Assembly: GCA_963775935.1 (NCBI GenBank) | Contig: CAVZKR010000002.1 | Location: forward strand, 62,001 to 126,000 | DNA from: JBBIPA01 sp963775935 | Lineage (GTDB): Bacteria; Chloroflexota; Dehalococcoidia; GIF9; UBA5629 | Reading direction: 5' to 3' | DNA length: 64,000 nucleotides | Part shown: positions 18,513-28,641 of the stretch, one piece after another | How the letters are laid out: the number at the start of each line of letters is the position of its first letter | Position numbering within the stretch: position 1 is the first letter of the stretch | Program-made: the position numbers and the translations under genes | Notes under the pieces: model-generated | The model's database searches: none | What the model was told of the DNA's origin: nothing | What the model saw: the letters and a program-made list of their open reading frames with translations, nothing else

Positions 18513-19721
18513 TTAATAGCCTGAAGGTGGTACTTGTTTGTATGCCTCCACAGGAATTGCTACGAACTTATTGTCGACCTTACTAATTTTACAAACATAC
18601 GCATCCCTGATAGCAAATTTGGTCTTCGTATCAAAGCTAATCCTACCCTGGCAGGATGGGAAATCAAGTGCCAGAAGCGCCTGTTTGACTTTCTCAGGTG
18701 TGGTGTCACCACTAGTAGCTTTCAATGCTCTCAAAACCGTTTCGGCAGTTATATAACCTGTAGCATGCAATTCTTCCGGGAGGTTACTTGTTTTCCTTTG
18801 CCATGCCTCATTGAACTTTTTAGCTTCAGGAGTATCAAGTTGATAGGGGTAAATTGACAGCAAATATTCACCCACCATGGCATCGGCTGCTGCTGGTGGG
18901 AGACGGTTCAACAGAAACATCTGAACAAAGCCACCGAAAGTTGCAGACTGCAAGGGCATCCTTTTTCGAATGCCAAACTCATGGTATTGAGTGAGAAAAC
19001 GTATTGAATCCGCACCTTGAAACCAGGCTACGCAGGCATCCGCATCTTTCAAATTGGCTAAATAGGTGGCATAGTCCGGGCAACCCATCGGCGGATACTG
19101 TTCTTGAATTACTGTCCCACCTTTCTTCTTAAACGGTTCCAGGAAGGCATCAACAAGAGTACGCCCAGAAACAGTTTCATCGGTTATTGCAGTCAACTTT
19201 CTGAAGCCTAGTTTATCATATGCATAAAAAGCCATAGGATGAACTACCTGCAATTTTGAGCCGCCCAGCATAAAGTGCCACTCATACTGTCCCATTTTCA
19301 AATCGTTGGAAGAAGTGAGGATATGAGGCACTCCCATCTTAGAAATATATGGCGCTATTGCTTCAGCCCCTGATGTTTCCAATGGCCCCAGTATCAAATC
19401 GACCTTATCATTTTCTATTAGTTTTTTTGCTTTATCCATAGCTACTTGCGGTTGTAGCGCCGTATCCTCAGTAATAACCTCTATCTTTCTACCAGCAACC
19501 TCGTAGCCAGCTTCTTCGAAACCAAAGTTGGAACCCGCCATCAAAAACTGGGTGACCATTGCTTGTGCACCAGTCAGAGCATACATCTGTCCGATTTTTA
19601 TCGGCTTTGTTGTCGAAACATGCGCTGGAACTGAGTCTGGAGCTGTAGTAGGTGCACAACCACTGAGAATTACTCCATTAACCAATACTGAGACGAACAG
19701 GATAAAAAATAATTTTCGCAC
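18513..19721 (-). CDS. LivK-like branched-chain-type substrate-binding lipoprotein
   Basis: A 402-aa periplasmic-binding-protein type I lipoprotein. The signal peptide MRKLFFILFVSVLVNGVILSGC has a lipobox with Cys22, followed by a Pro/Thr linker and IKIGQMYALTGAQA, the usual start of the family-6 fold. Later motifs are KLIENDKVDLILGPLETSGAEAIAPY and KLGFRKLTAITDETVSGR. The start is GTG, with AAGGAGG 10 bases upstream. It probably serves a Liv-type ABC transporter such as the one at 1-1755, although no permease is adjacent. Decayed pieces of paralogues occur at 8370-8510 and 19881-19955. The ligand is unknown; an aromatic acid would suit the context. Confidence 0.85.
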   Translation of the reverse strand: MRKLFFILFVSVLVNGVILSGCAPTTAPDSVPAHVSTTKPIKIGQMYALTGAQAMVTQFLMAGSNFGFEEAGYEVAGRKIEVITEDTALQPQVAMDKAKKLIENDKVDLILGPLETSGAEAIAPYISKMGVPHILTSSNDLKMGQYEWHFMLGGSKLQVVHPMAFYAYDKLGFRKLTAITDETVSGRTLVDAFLEPFKKKGGTVIQEQYPPMGCPDYATYLANLKDADACVAWFQGADSIRFLTQYHEFGIRKRMPLQSATFGGFVQMFLLNRLPPAAADAMVGEYLLSIYPYQLDTPEAKKFNEAWQRKTSNLPEELHATGYITAETVLRALKATSGDTTPEKVKQALLALDFPSCQGRISFDTKTKFAIRDAYVCKISKVDNKFVAIPVEAYKQVPPSGY

Positions 19722-19880
19722 TATTTTAAACCTCCTTATTAATTTGCTTAGTTTATTTAAATTTTTGTAGATTATTTATGGTTCTACCACCATTAGTTTA
19801 AGGGCATGGGCTTAATCAATTTAGCATCAATAAACACAAAAATTTCTATCCCTTACTATTGCCGCTTCGAGTATAATTAA

Positions 19881-19955
19881 GACACTGACTGGGACCTGCT
19901 TGTATGAATATTCAGAAATCGCCACATAGGACTTATCTACCTTGTCAATTTTATA
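19881..19955 (-). pseudogene. C-terminal scrap of a LivK-like gene
   Basis: The minus strand reads YKIDKVDKSYVAISEYSYKQ, matching the C-terminus VCKISKVDNKFVAIPVEAYKQV of the intact gene next to it. It is the tail of a lost tandem copy. The rest of 19722-20080 shows no gene. Confidence 0.65.
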
Positions 19956-20080
19956 AATGTATCATTGTGCATAGTACTAAAAATACCTTTTGCATTTTGC
20001 CACCCCCTTTTATTTCACAAGGATTTTTCAAAATAGAGTCACTAACTCATTTTCCTCATTCCTCTTGGCCTCATCAATGT

Positions 20081-20377
20081 CTATTTTATATCAAATACTG
20101 GCGGTTTCAATGCTTTTATTACTGGTAAATCCGGAATTACCGGTAATAATAGGTTATCTGCACCATTTATTTGGGGTGGATAACCAAAGTTGACTAACGG
20201 CTGTGGATAAGCTATTTTCGCTAATCCGCCTTGGGCAGAATCTTGCTTTGTTGAGGGAGCAGGTGTCGGTATGGGCGCTGGTGCTTTACTTGCTGAAGGT
20301 GGTGACGTAGATACGCAACCAATGAGTAACGAAGTTACAAGGACTGCTGCTAAGAAAACACTCATTATTCTGGGCAT
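20081..20377 (-). pseudogene. OppA-like lipoprotein, N-terminal fragment
   Basis: The first about 74 codons (MPRIMSVFLAAVLVTSLLIGC, Pro/Thr linker, NFGYPPQINGAD) match the N-terminus of the OppA-like protein at 31312-32907. After residue 75 the sequence is unrelated and stops at 98 codons instead of about 530. Confidence 0.75.
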
Positions 20378-21210
20378 TGTTTACTCTTCTCCATAATTCC
20401 TATTAATTAGTCTGTCAAAAATGCCCGAATCAAAAACATTATTATGATAATCTAATTTGACGCTTGTTTATGTTGGATATTTTTATTTTTTGGATCAGTC
20501 CCGCTAAAGTCATGAGACACAATACAGACTAGAAGTTTTCAAAGAATAAACATACTAATGAGCCTGAAACTGTCCGATGATTGCATGTATATATTATTAT
20601 ATCATGAATATTGGAATGATCGATAGTTTATATAAATCCATTTAACACATTTCGTATACTAGTAGAATATAATCCGAGTCTACCGAAGTTCTATAGAAAA
20701 AAAGTGTTTATAACTTGCATCAGCAGCTGAATCTATAACGAGGAATAGGGGAATGATATTCAGTTTGGATTTGGTAATCAGTATAACCGATTTAAGACCC
20801 AAGCTTCTGTAATGAAAGTCGCGATATAATACAGTTCGTCCACATCAGAGTCTAAACTATATTCCACTATATGAATTTTTATAGGGGCATAATAAAATAA
20901 AGGAGGTCATGTGTCACTAGGGCACTGGACAAGCACAAGGCATTGACACTCCAAATTATCCTGATACAATGCGTAAAAGTGAAATAAATAGACAGATTAT
21001 TCAATATTAGATGCCATATAATAAATTTATCCATTTCACTTCGCAAGTTATTATGGTTAAACTCCAAATGTACTCCCAAAACGGATTACGAGTTTAAATC
21101 ATTTGAGGAGGAGATTACGTATATTGAATAGTTCACAATTAGTGTAGATATTCACTTTGACTGTTTGTCTAAATTTTCGGTCAAAGGTACAACAATGAAA
21201 GGGGATAAAA
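20378..21210. other. Gene-free stretch holding a promoter-region repeat
   Basis: 20440-20630 is a diverged third copy of the 190-bp region found upstream of the crotonase gene. The remaining sequence up to the M29 pseudogene has no convincing coding frame. Confidence 0.55.
20596..20623 (-). promoter_or_regulatory. Promoter of the duplicated upstream region, copy B (decayed)
   Basis: TATAAT is kept (20596-20601) but the -35 element has changed from TTGACC to TCGATC (20618-20623). It precedes the OppA-like fragment. Confidence 0.5.
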
Positions 21211-22385
21211 CGTGACTAACCAGATTAGAATACCCAAAGGTGATATTATTTTGATTGGCGATATGTTGGATCACTGCGCCAAAGTACAGCCGGGACAGGA
21301 TATCTTAATATTAGCTGAGCTTGACGGGCTGTATGGCGGAGATAGCCTAGTAGACTAGTAGACCAGGAGGCTATTTCCTGGATTCAGGCGGCAGTGCAAG
21401 TGCGTGACGCAAATGCCTCTATATTATGGATAGACGAGCCATCAAAACCACATATTTGGCGTTTTCCCCCTATAGTGAAAGCAGCAATGTTAGGCTGTAC
21501 CACTCTTATCAATCATTCTTTAAACCTTGTAACTAAAGAAATGACCGAGTTTAGAGAATTCATTGCAGAACACAAATCAGGATAGTACGCAATTTTGCTA
21601 GCACACTCCACTGCTATGTACCAAATGGGCACAAACCCCGTACGAACTGGTAAGGGAAATAAGATATCAGTCAGCAATCCCGATGAAAGGTGGAAAACCT
21701 TTCATAATAACGGATGATAATGAAACCCACCTGGAAGGGACCATAATTGATCCTTTCCTCACACCCGGTTTTCCTTGTACATCCAGAACATATACAAATC
21801 GGAGTGACGAATTAGGCTACTACCTGCCCTGGCCGGGATGGGTAACATTCTCCGCTTAAGTTAGCAAACAGCTCCGGCACGTCTATTTTTGATTGTATGC
21901 TGAGCTGGTAGTCCTGTTACATCGGGATATCTCCATATTTCAGTAAATCCATCAAACTTACAGTTAGAAATAACCGTATCATAGATATTAAAGGCGGAGA
22001 TGTGACCGATGCCCTGAGCAAATTTCTGGCTTCGATGCGAGAACGCCTTAGGGAAGGAGTGTACGATTTCAACACGCTCCATTTCGGGGTTTACCCACAG
22101 GCAATGGTGGCTCCCCATCAATGCCCACATGTTTTAACCAGACGCACAATAGAACATTCACACAGCTCTAACATCCATGTGCATATTGGCGCACCACCTG
22201 CGATTTCCAGTTACCCGTACTGGATGCATATTACAGGAGACATTCGCACAGCAACATTCAAAGTAGGTGATATTGTAATCCACGATCGCGGTCATCTCTT
22301 TGCTCTCGACCATCCTGCAGTTAAAGCTATTGCGGCCAAATATCCCGGACGCCCTGGATTAGAGCAAGAACCAAGGTCTTTTTAA
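21211..22385 (+). pseudogene. M29 aminopeptidase-like gene, decayed copy
   Basis: The gene starts at GTG 21211 (VTNQIRIPKGDIILIGDMLDHCAK) and is homologous over its whole length to the intact gene at 33104-34267. An 8-bp tandem duplication (TAGTAGAC twice, near 21350) introduces stops and a frameshift. Further shifts occur near 21585 and 21790-21860. The C-terminal part from about 22002 is open again (AMVAPHQCPHVL ... HDRGHLFALDHP). Confidence 0.8.
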
Positions 22386-22429
22386 TCGACGGCAGGTATA
22401 ATAGCGTTTCCTTGCAGAATATGAGTGTC

Positions 22430-23428
22430 TCATTGAGGGAGATACATGGGCGCAGAATAAAGCTTATAAGGGGGATAGCTCCACCTTGCATTATGATATT
22501 TAAGCGGTTTAGTAAGTATAAATGATTCGGTGGAGCTAATGCCTTGTATCTTGGGCAGGTCTTTATTTATTAACTGGCTGAATGATTCAGTATCGTGAAA
22601 TCGAGCCGAAAGGATTATATTAAATCTTCCAAGTGTTGTTGCAGCTAGATAAACTGATGGGAATTGGATGATATCATCTATTACCTCGTGAACAGACCTG
22701 AGATTGACCTTAATACCTATGATTGACCATACCTCGTACTCCAATATCACTGGATTTGGAGTAATTTCTATTTTAACTACCTCATTCTTAATCATGTTTT
22801 TAATACGTTTACGTATGGTACCCTCTGATATATTTAGTTTGGCTTTTAGAAAAGGAATTGATGGTATTGTGTATTCATCAATCTCTTTAAGAACAAATAA
22901 TTTACGATCAACTTCATCAATTTCATATGCTTTTGTTAGTTCGCTTTGTCGCTGATATTTAGTACTGCCTTTACTTAGCGGTGCTGGCCAACAAAACCTA
23001 TAATATTTTCTAGGATGAATTATAGGTATCGTTTCTGTATTCCGAATGCCAGGCATCATAACTAGTTCCGAATTAACAAAATAAGCTAGTTCTTCTTGAG
23101 AATCAAAATATGCACCGATAAAAAAGTCGAATGTGCCAAAAGTACGAGCAACAAAATATATATTAGGATGCTTCAACAATTTGCTCTCAATACTATCGTC
23201 AGTTAGAGGTTCTGCTTTAAGTCCAATTTTAGACCAGCCCTTGAAGCCAAGCAACACAGGGTTTGGTACAGCAATGGTTTTAATATCACCCCTGTTTTTC
23301 ATAGCGTGAAGACGCCTTCGTATAGTTCTCCCAGTGACATTGAGAAGGGTAGCCAAATTTTCACTTTTCATAGAGGAATTAAGCTGTAACTGGCTAAGGA
23401 TTTTATAATCGAGTGCGTCCATGCCCAT
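22430..23428 (-). CDS. Lrp/AsnC-type regulator with two tandem HTH-RAM modules
   Basis: About 332 aa in two similar halves. Module 1 has an HTH (DYKILSQLQLNSSMKSENLATLLNVTGRTIRRRL) followed by an effector domain. Module 2 begins near residue 175 (DRKLFVLKEIDEYTIPSIPFLKAKLNISEGTIRKRI) and again has an effector domain. Classic Lrp proteins of 150-170 aa have one module. A GGAGG at the TTG of an upstream in-frame start makes that start unlikely; ATG at 23428 has the better spacing. It is convergent with the M29 pseudogene and lies next to the BKACE gene cluster, which it may control in response to a pathway acid or amino acid. That role is inferred. Confidence 0.78.
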   Translation of the reverse strand: MGMDALDYKILSQLQLNSSMKSENLATLLNVTGRTIRRRLHAMKNRGDIKTIAVPNPVLLGFKGWSKIGLKAEPLTDDSIESKLLKHPNIYFVARTFGTFDFFIGAYFDSQEELAYFVNSELVMMPGIRNTETIPIIHPRKYYRFCWPAPLSKGSTKYQRQSELTKAYEIDEVDRKLFVLKEIDEYTIPSIPFLKAKLNISEGTIRKRIKNMIKNEVVKIEITPNPVILEYEVWSIIGIKVNLRSVHEVIDDIIQFPSVYLAATTLGRFNIILSARFHDTESFSQLINKDLPKIQGISSTESFILTKPLKYHNARWSYPPYKLYSAPMYLPQ

Positions 23429-23607
23429 ATATTTTCCCAACCTCCGGTATTTTATTGAACGAGTAAACAGATTTTATTATCCTGATACAATGCTTGGCAA
23501 GTTAAATACAGATTCTAATCAGGTCAGATAAATGATTTGGATTAAAGCTTAATCTTCCTTGGTTTTCCTAATTTTACCATACTCATCCTTTCTATTCCTC
23601 CTTGCTA

Positions 23608-23745
23608 CTAAGGCAATTTAAGAAGCCTTTTTAGATTAGTAGTAAAAATCTTCCACTTTGCAGCGTCTGAGATATCTAATGACTCCATGGAACTTATCAC
23701 CTTTTCAATATTTATCTCTATAAGGTTTGTCTATATTTTACCAAA
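23608..23745 (-). pseudogene. Amidohydrolase-2 family, C-terminal fragment
   Basis: The minus strand reads IEINIEKVISSMESLDISDA then KWKIFTTNLKRLLKLP-stop. This resembles the C-terminal KIxxxNAxRLLxL end of amidohydrolase-2 proteins. No N-terminal part is present here; one is found at 1867-2061. The rest of 23429-23910 has no supported gene. Confidence 0.4.
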
Positions 23746-23910
23746 GCAAATATTTCATCAAACTTAGATTAAAGGTATTTGTTTTATCAAGTTCACTATT
23801 ATGCTAATTTACCAATAGTTCTGTTCAATTTCTTCAAACAAGCGCTTGATTTAGGTGATTATACGATTTTTCGCGCTTCCTTGTCTCTATTCAGGATATT
23901 TACACTATGG

Positions 23911-24864
23911 CTAGTATTGTCGTGGAATGTTAGATATTCCAAGCATTTCCCTTGCTAATGCAGGGGTAGCTATTTCGCGCCCCAATTCATTTGCTATGCT
24001 AACTATTCTTTTCACCAGCTGGGCATTGCTCTTGGCCAACTCTCCTTTACGGTAAAACAAGTTATCTTCAAAACCGACTCTGACATGGCCTCCCATTATA
24101 ATAGATAGAGTAGCTAGGGGCAGTTCATGTGGGCCCACACCTATTACGCTCCACATAGTATCACGAGGTACGCAATCCACAATGTTTACTAATGCTTTAG
24201 GTACAGGTGGCTCAAAGCCAGAGGAAAAAATTAACTCCATCCAGTATGGCTTCTTTATCAAATTTTCGCTGATCAGCCTTTGTACATTCCAGAACATAGA
24301 CGCATTATAGATTTCAAGCTCGGGTTTTATATCTCGCTCTAAAGCGATTTTAGCGATGCGTTCGATATCTTTCCATGTAACCATGAGAACATCATCTCTC
24401 TGAATATCATTTGGCCTGCCTTTTAACGGGAATCCTCTCTTTTTGTGTAACATATAAAAGTGAAAAGGACCCATATTGAGCGAACATATTTCTGGTAGAG
24501 CATCAAGAACCTGAACTGCCCTTTCCCTTGAATCCCAAGGGGAAATGCCTGTTGTATTGCCAATAATTATATCAGGGCACAAAGCTCTAATACGCCTATT
24601 AACATCCAAATACCGAACTGGATCGGTACTTGTTTCAGCCCCGGTCTCATCCCTTGCATGTATATGAACAGAAGATGCGCCTGCTTTGTAAGCTTCATAA
24701 GTTGATAAAGCCTGCTCTTCGGGGGTCTCAGGTAGATAGGGGTTTCTCTCTTTTCCAGCGGCTCCTCCAGTGATAGCCACTGTGATTATTAGGGGAGGCA
24801 TTTCCTTCCCTTCCACTCTTCTTATATACTCATATGGGTCGGAATAGTTCCAAATATAAGACAT
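23911..24864 (-). CDS. Beta-keto acid cleavage enzyme (BKACE/DUF849 family)
   Basis: A 317-aa Zn-dependent enzyme. The family condenses a beta-keto acid with acetyl-CoA and releases acetoacetate plus a new acyl-CoA. Zn ligands are visible as VHIHAR (His67, His69) and GFEDN (Glu266), with the family start ITVAITGG. Family members include 3-keto-5-aminohexanoate cleavage enzyme and, from published work on anaerobic phloroglucinol degradation, a triacetate acetoacetate-lyase. AGAGGAATCA precedes the ATG. It is the last gene of a minus-strand set with a dehydrogenase, a FAH protein, an SDR and a beta-diketone-hydrolase-like crotonase, so 3,5-dioxohexanoate (triacetate) is a reasonable substrate, by inference. 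Confidence 0.85.
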   Translation of the reverse strand: MSYIWNYSDPYEYIRRVEGKEMPPLIITVAITGGAAGKERNPYLPETPEEQALSTYEAYKAGASSVHIHARDETGAETSTDPVRYLDVNRRIRALCPDIIIGNTTGISPWDSRERAVQVLDALPEICSLNMGPFHFYMLHKKRGFPLKGRPNDIQRDDVLMVTWKDIERIAKIALERDIKPELEIYNASMFWNVQRLISENLIKKPYWMELIFSSGFEPPVPKALVNIVDCVPRDTMWSVIGVGPHELPLATLSIIMGGHVRVGFEDNLFYRKGELAKSNAQLVKRIVSIANELGREIATPALAREMLGISNIPRQY

Positions 24865-25189
24865 TGATTCCTCTTCTTACAATTCTACAATTTTATTACA
24901 TAAATAATCATATTAACTATTAGTTGGCGAAAAAAATCTTGTAGCATCGGTCGTCTGGGACCGATTATTTTCGGGTAACAGTCAAAACCAATTAGTGGTC
25001 TTGTAAGACTCATCTTCATTATCCTACCATTTACGGGATCCGATGTAGGTGCAGGAGCAAGAGTCAGAGTCGGTTTGGCGCAAGGTAATGTGCTTAGGAA
25101 AACAATGGGAAGTGGGATTGCAATATTTTTGCAGTCTCTCCTTGATCAATTGCTGCCGACTTTAATCTATATTTCTCTTCGCCCATGGT
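24865..25189 (-). other. Spacer with possible lipoprotein-leader debris
   Basis: The minus strand around 25030-25110 can be read as a Leu-rich stretch, Cys, then a Thr/Ala/Pro linker (FLSTLPCAKPTLTLAPAP), like the lipoprotein leaders in this window. No open gene follows. The assignment is weak. Confidence 0.3.
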
Positions 25190-26137
25190 CTATTTATTTA
25201 GTTTTTTATACATCTCCTTGAGCTGCCTCAGAAAGGCCTTGTCTCTCTGCTTAATTATCTGATCGAACTGCTCTTTGGAATAGTCATAAAATCCTTGATA
25301 ACAATTCCACCTCTTACTTAACTTCTCTGGAACCTCCTTAGCATCGCTGATGCAAGTAAACAAGCGTTTGAAATCACCTACTGCACGCGGTCCTGTCTGT
25401 GGCATACCAGCTAAGTCTGCAGTGAGTAAAGGGCCAATGCTTGCTAGTCGGAAGCCAAAACTGCTACTTACCGCACGGTCAATATCTTCGGTGCTAGCCA
25501 CACCCCTCGCCCAGAGGTCAAAAATCTCTCGAAGCATTGCCGTCTGTATTCTATTAACCAGATACCCTGGTAGTTCTGTGAGTACTTTGACTGGTGATTT
25601 CTTGACCTTTTCCAGCAAGGCATAAGTCAACTCGAATGTTTCATCTGATGTTCCTTTGCCCTTCACTACTTCCACGCAAGGAATAATGTGTGGTGGATTA
25701 AAGTAATGTGTTATCACTATTTTATCCTGTCTCTTGACACTAGAGCCAAAATCACTCAGCACCATTGACCCAGTGTTGCTTGCTAGTATGGTGTGAGGTG
25801 GGCAAAGAGCATCTAGCTTATTGAACAATTCTTGCTTGTCCTGAGACTGCTCGACAATGGCTTCACAGATATAATCAACATCCCGCGCCAACGCGGCTAA
25901 ATCAGTGGTGATTGTTAATCTCCCCATTGTATCATCAGCTTGCTTTTGAGTGATGATCTCTTCCTCAACAAAGGTACCCAAAGTCGACTTGATCCGTACA
26001 ATACTGTCCCTTAGTATCTGATTTTTGGTATCACTCAAAATAGTGGGATAACCCCATAACGCAAAAGAGAGAGCTATCCCATGCCCCATAGTACCTGCGC
26101 CAACAACCCCAATTTTCTTGATATCGTGTAGCTTCAT
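25190..26137 (-). CDS. 3-hydroxyacyl-CoA dehydrogenase-family NAD-dependent dehydrogenase
   Basis: A 315-aa soluble dehydrogenase. The N-terminal Rossmann motif is IGVVGAGTMGHGIALSF. The family region around the catalytic His is IVITHYFNPPHIIPCVEVVKG, preceded by ASNTGSMVLSDF, and the C-terminal helical domain begins at LPGYLVNRIQ. Relatives oxidise 3-hydroxybutyryl-CoA, but also free 3-hydroxy acids (gulonate, carnitine). Next to BKACE it could oxidise 3-hydroxy-5-oxohexanoate to 3,5-dioxohexanoate, which is my inference; a CoA-thioester substrate is the plain alternative. The gene lies 325 bases upstream of BKACE. Confidence 0.82.
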   Translation of the reverse strand: MKLHDIKKIGVVGAGTMGHGIALSFALWGYPTILSDTKNQILRDSIVRIKSTLGTFVEEEIITQKQADDTMGRLTITTDLAALARDVDYICEAIVEQSQDKQELFNKLDALCPPHTILASNTGSMVLSDFGSSVKRQDKIVITHYFNPPHIIPCVEVVKGKGTSDETFELTYALLEKVKKSPVKVLTELPGYLVNRIQTAMLREIFDLWARGVASTEDIDRAVSSSFGFRLASIGPLLTADLAGMPQTGPRAVGDFKRLFTCISDAKEVPEKLSKRWNCYQGFYDYSKEQFDQIIKQRDKAFLRQLKEMYKKLNK

Positions 26138-26236
26138 ATTTTACTTTAACCCCACTACAATTTCTATTAAATTGGTCCAGTATTTGTAGTTATTTGTTAC
26201 TCAATCCATCTATTATTATCAAGCTATTCCTGTCCG

Positions 26237-27232
26237 CTATTGTTTTTCACGTTTAACTACTTGATTTCTCAAGATCCCTATGCCTTCTACCTCAAGCTCA
26301 ATCACATCCCCTGGTTTTATCCATTTATTGAGTTCAACGCCGCAACCAAAGGCCGGGGTCCCAGAGGCTATAAAATCACCTGGATAAAGCGTTTCTGATC
26401 GGGAAACAAATTCGATAACCTTGGGAAAAGTCCAATACAAATCAGATGTATTTGCCTTCGACCATACCTCACCATTTATTCTGGCAATCATATCTAAGTT
26501 ACTTACATCTACTAATTCATCCGGCGTGACCAAACATGGCCCCATCACATTACTAGTATCAAAATCCTTGGTTTTCATGGGTCCACTGTATAAACGAACT
26601 TCTTGATGTATTTCTTCGTCTCGAATGCTAACATCATTAAAAATGGTGTAGCCGGCAATATATTCTTTAGCTTGATCCAATTTAATATCTTTGCCCTGTT
26701 TTGCAATATATATGCCAAACTCCAATTCATAATCGAGCTTATCACCGTAAGATGGCCATATGATTGGTTCATCCATCCCGATCACTGAAGAAGTATTGCC
26801 TTTATAATAAATAGGTCTTTCAAACCAAAATTTTGGGACGGGTTCCCCCATTTTTTGGGCGTAGTTTTTCATATGCGTTTCAAAGCCGACCGAATCCTTA
26901 ATAGAATTTGGTTTAGGCACAGGTGCTAATAATTTCACTTTATCCTTTGGATAGATTATATTTGCCTTCTGGGAATCAATAGCAGATTTTTTATTAGCGA
27001 AATTAACTGCCGTTTCAGCCGCCTCTCTGGATAACTTACCCCCTTTAAAAAAATCTATCATGTCTGCAGGTATCAACACGTCAGCTAATGCATTTGCTCT
27101 GTTTGTCATACCACCTTCATTTAGATATTGAACGTAAGCTTGATTGAGATCAATTATGTGCTCATTTACTATGGCCCCAATTCTGTGAAATGCACCGAGT
27201 ACAGTATTTATGCTAAATGTTACAAGTTTCAA
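26237..27232 (-). CDS. Fumarylacetoacetate hydrolase-family protein
   Basis: A 331-aa FAH-family protein. It has the divalent-metal motif in DYELEFGIYIAKQG and the downstream GYTIFNDVSIRDEE, plus the C-terminal GDFIASGTPAFGCG. The family hydrolyses or decarboxylates 1,3-diketo and oxo acids (fumarylacetoacetate, acylpyruvates, oxaloacetate) and includes hydratases of aromatic pathways. The start is TTG at 27232, preceded by AGAGGTAAG at good spacing. It lies in the same orientation as the BKACE and dehydrogenase genes. A role on a ring-opened diketo acid is plausible but not shown. An IS element separates it from the SDR gene. Confidence 0.82.
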   Translation of the reverse strand: MKLVTFSINTVLGAFHRIGAIVNEHIIDLNQAYVQYLNEGGMTNRANALADVLIPADMIDFFKGGKLSREAAETAVNFANKKSAIDSQKANIIYPKDKVKLLAPVPKPNSIKDSVGFETHMKNYAQKMGEPVPKFWFERPIYYKGNTSSVIGMDEPIIWPSYGDKLDYELEFGIYIAKQGKDIKLDQAKEYIAGYTIFNDVSIRDEEIHQEVRLYSGPMKTKDFDTSNVMGPCLVTPDELVDVSNLDMIARINGEVWSKANTSDLYWTFPKVIEFVSRSETLYPGDFIASGTPAFGCGVELNKWIKPGDVIELEVEGIGILRNQVVKREKQ

Positions 27233-27317
27233 TTATCTTACCTCTAACTCTCAGTTTTATAGACATTGCTGCGGTTTGCTATAAAATACCTCTTCCTATT
27301 TCTTGATATTGCATTTG

Positions 27318-28604
27318 AATATTTCAAGAGACCGCTGAAATAATGACCATTTAATTTTCTATGTTCATCTCAGCGAGCAAGTTTCCTTATCGCCGACTAA
27401 GAAATTTCATGATTTACTGGTATTCACCCTTTTTATTCTTCTCTGACCTCTTTTTCTCTCTCATCTTCCCTTCATTTACCTCAAATGGGCACAGGTATCC
27501 CTCCAGGGATTTCTATAGGAACGAAGGGCTTACCATTTTGCTGAAATATGAGCTTCACCATCCTCTTTAAATTACAGGTGATAGCTGTCATGAGATTCTG
27601 AATGGTCATTTTGGCCAGTCCCCAATAACGAGCCACTGCAAGTCCGTGAAATCTCTTAAGCTCGGCAAACTTCCTCTCTATCTTTGGTCTCTCTTGTTGT
27701 GCCGCTTGAACCTCCGCCTTCATCTGATTTTTCTTCAGTCGCTTGCTCTTCCGGTTTTTCTTGATAATTATGGCTGACTTTTTATGTTTCTTTTTCAAAA
27801 AACGGTGATTCTTTTTGCTGTCATATGCCTTATCTGCAGTAACCATCTGTGATTTGTCATCTACTACCTCCTGAAACACATCACAATCATGGACATTCCC
27901 AGGAGTGGTTTCCACCTTCGTGATAAGTTCACTGTCGGCATCTATACCTGTATGGGATTTATAGCCAAAGAAGGGCTTATTGTGCGTCTTGTATCCATAG
28001 CGAGCATCTTTATCTTTTACACGTTCGGGTTTATTCTGCATTTTGAAGATGTCTACTTTAGCTTTGACATGTGTACTGTCCACTATGGAAAGACGATCTG
28101 AGATAAGTCCCTTCTCTCTTGCCAGCGACACAATCTGATTGAAGAGGCTGGCAAACCTCTTCACTCCAAGGCGTTCACGAAATCGAGTGAGGCTGCTGGC
28201 ATCAGGTGGTGATTCGTTGATAGCTAATCCCACAAACCACTTGAGAACAAGATTGAAATTTACCTCCTCTTCTATCCTGCGATCAGAGATATCGCAGAGA
28301 AACTGAAGGAACAGTATCTTGAACATCATCTCGGGTTCATATGCTGGTCGCCCTACGTCAGGATTATAGGCATCACGGCAAAGGTCATTAACAAAGGAGA
28401 AATCAACTGCTTTCTCCAGTTGCCTTAGAAAATGATCGTCAGGAATTACCTGGTCATAAATGTGGTCACCGTAAAAGGAAAGTTGGCTTGATCTCGGCTT
28501 TAGCATTCTGTACACTCCATTATGAACTTGGTGACTGTATAATACCGCATAGCATACTTTTTATAAATGCTATCGGAACTTTTTCAGCATTCTCTTCAAA
28601 TATT
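27318..28604 (-). mobile_element. IS5/IS1182-type insertion sequence, apparently complete
   Basis: About 1.29 kb around one transposase gene. Imperfect terminal inverted repeats of 23 bp lie at 27318-27340 and 28582-28604, with 20 of 23 positions matching (core AATATTT, AAGAGA and GCTGAAA). I could not fix a target duplication. It sits inside a minus-strand catabolic gene series, between fah and the SDR gene. Confidence 0.65.
27481..28515 (-). CDS. DDE transposase, IS5/IS1182 type
   Basis: A 344-aa transposase. The N-terminal DUF772-like domain includes RPAYEPEMMFKILFLQFLC and SPPDASSLTRFRERLG. The catalytic residues are in LSIVDSTHVKAK (D), MVTADKAYDS (D) and RPKIERKFAELKRFHG (E, in the Y/R-x3-E-x6-K context). 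A basic linker (KKKHKKSAIIIKKNRKSKRLKK) precedes the last motif. It appears uninterrupted and so may still be active. It has no role in the surrounding metabolism. Confidence 0.85.
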   Translation of the reverse strand: MYRMLKPRSSQLSFYGDHIYDQVIPDDHFLRQLEKAVDFSFVNDLCRDAYNPDVGRPAYEPEMMFKILFLQFLCDISDRRIEEEVNFNLVLKWFVGLAINESPPDASSLTRFRERLGVKRFASLFNQIVSLAREKGLISDRLSIVDSTHVKAKVDIFKMQNKPERVKDKDARYGYKTHNKPFFGYKSHTGIDADSELITKVETTPGNVHDCDVFQEVVDDKSQMVTADKAYDSKKNHRFLKKKHKKSAIIIKKNRKSKRLKKNQMKAEVQAAQQERPKIERKFAELKRFHGLAVARYWGLAKMTIQNLMTAITCNLKRMVKLIFQQNGKPFVPIEIPGGIPVPI

Positions 28605-28641
28605 TATTACAAGTCCCTATTCGAACAAATCTGAAACATCG

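Noticed and set aside
21861..22130. Minus-strand 89-codon frame
   Set aside because: It runs opposite the M29 pseudogene, whose plus-strand homology to the intact copy is clear.
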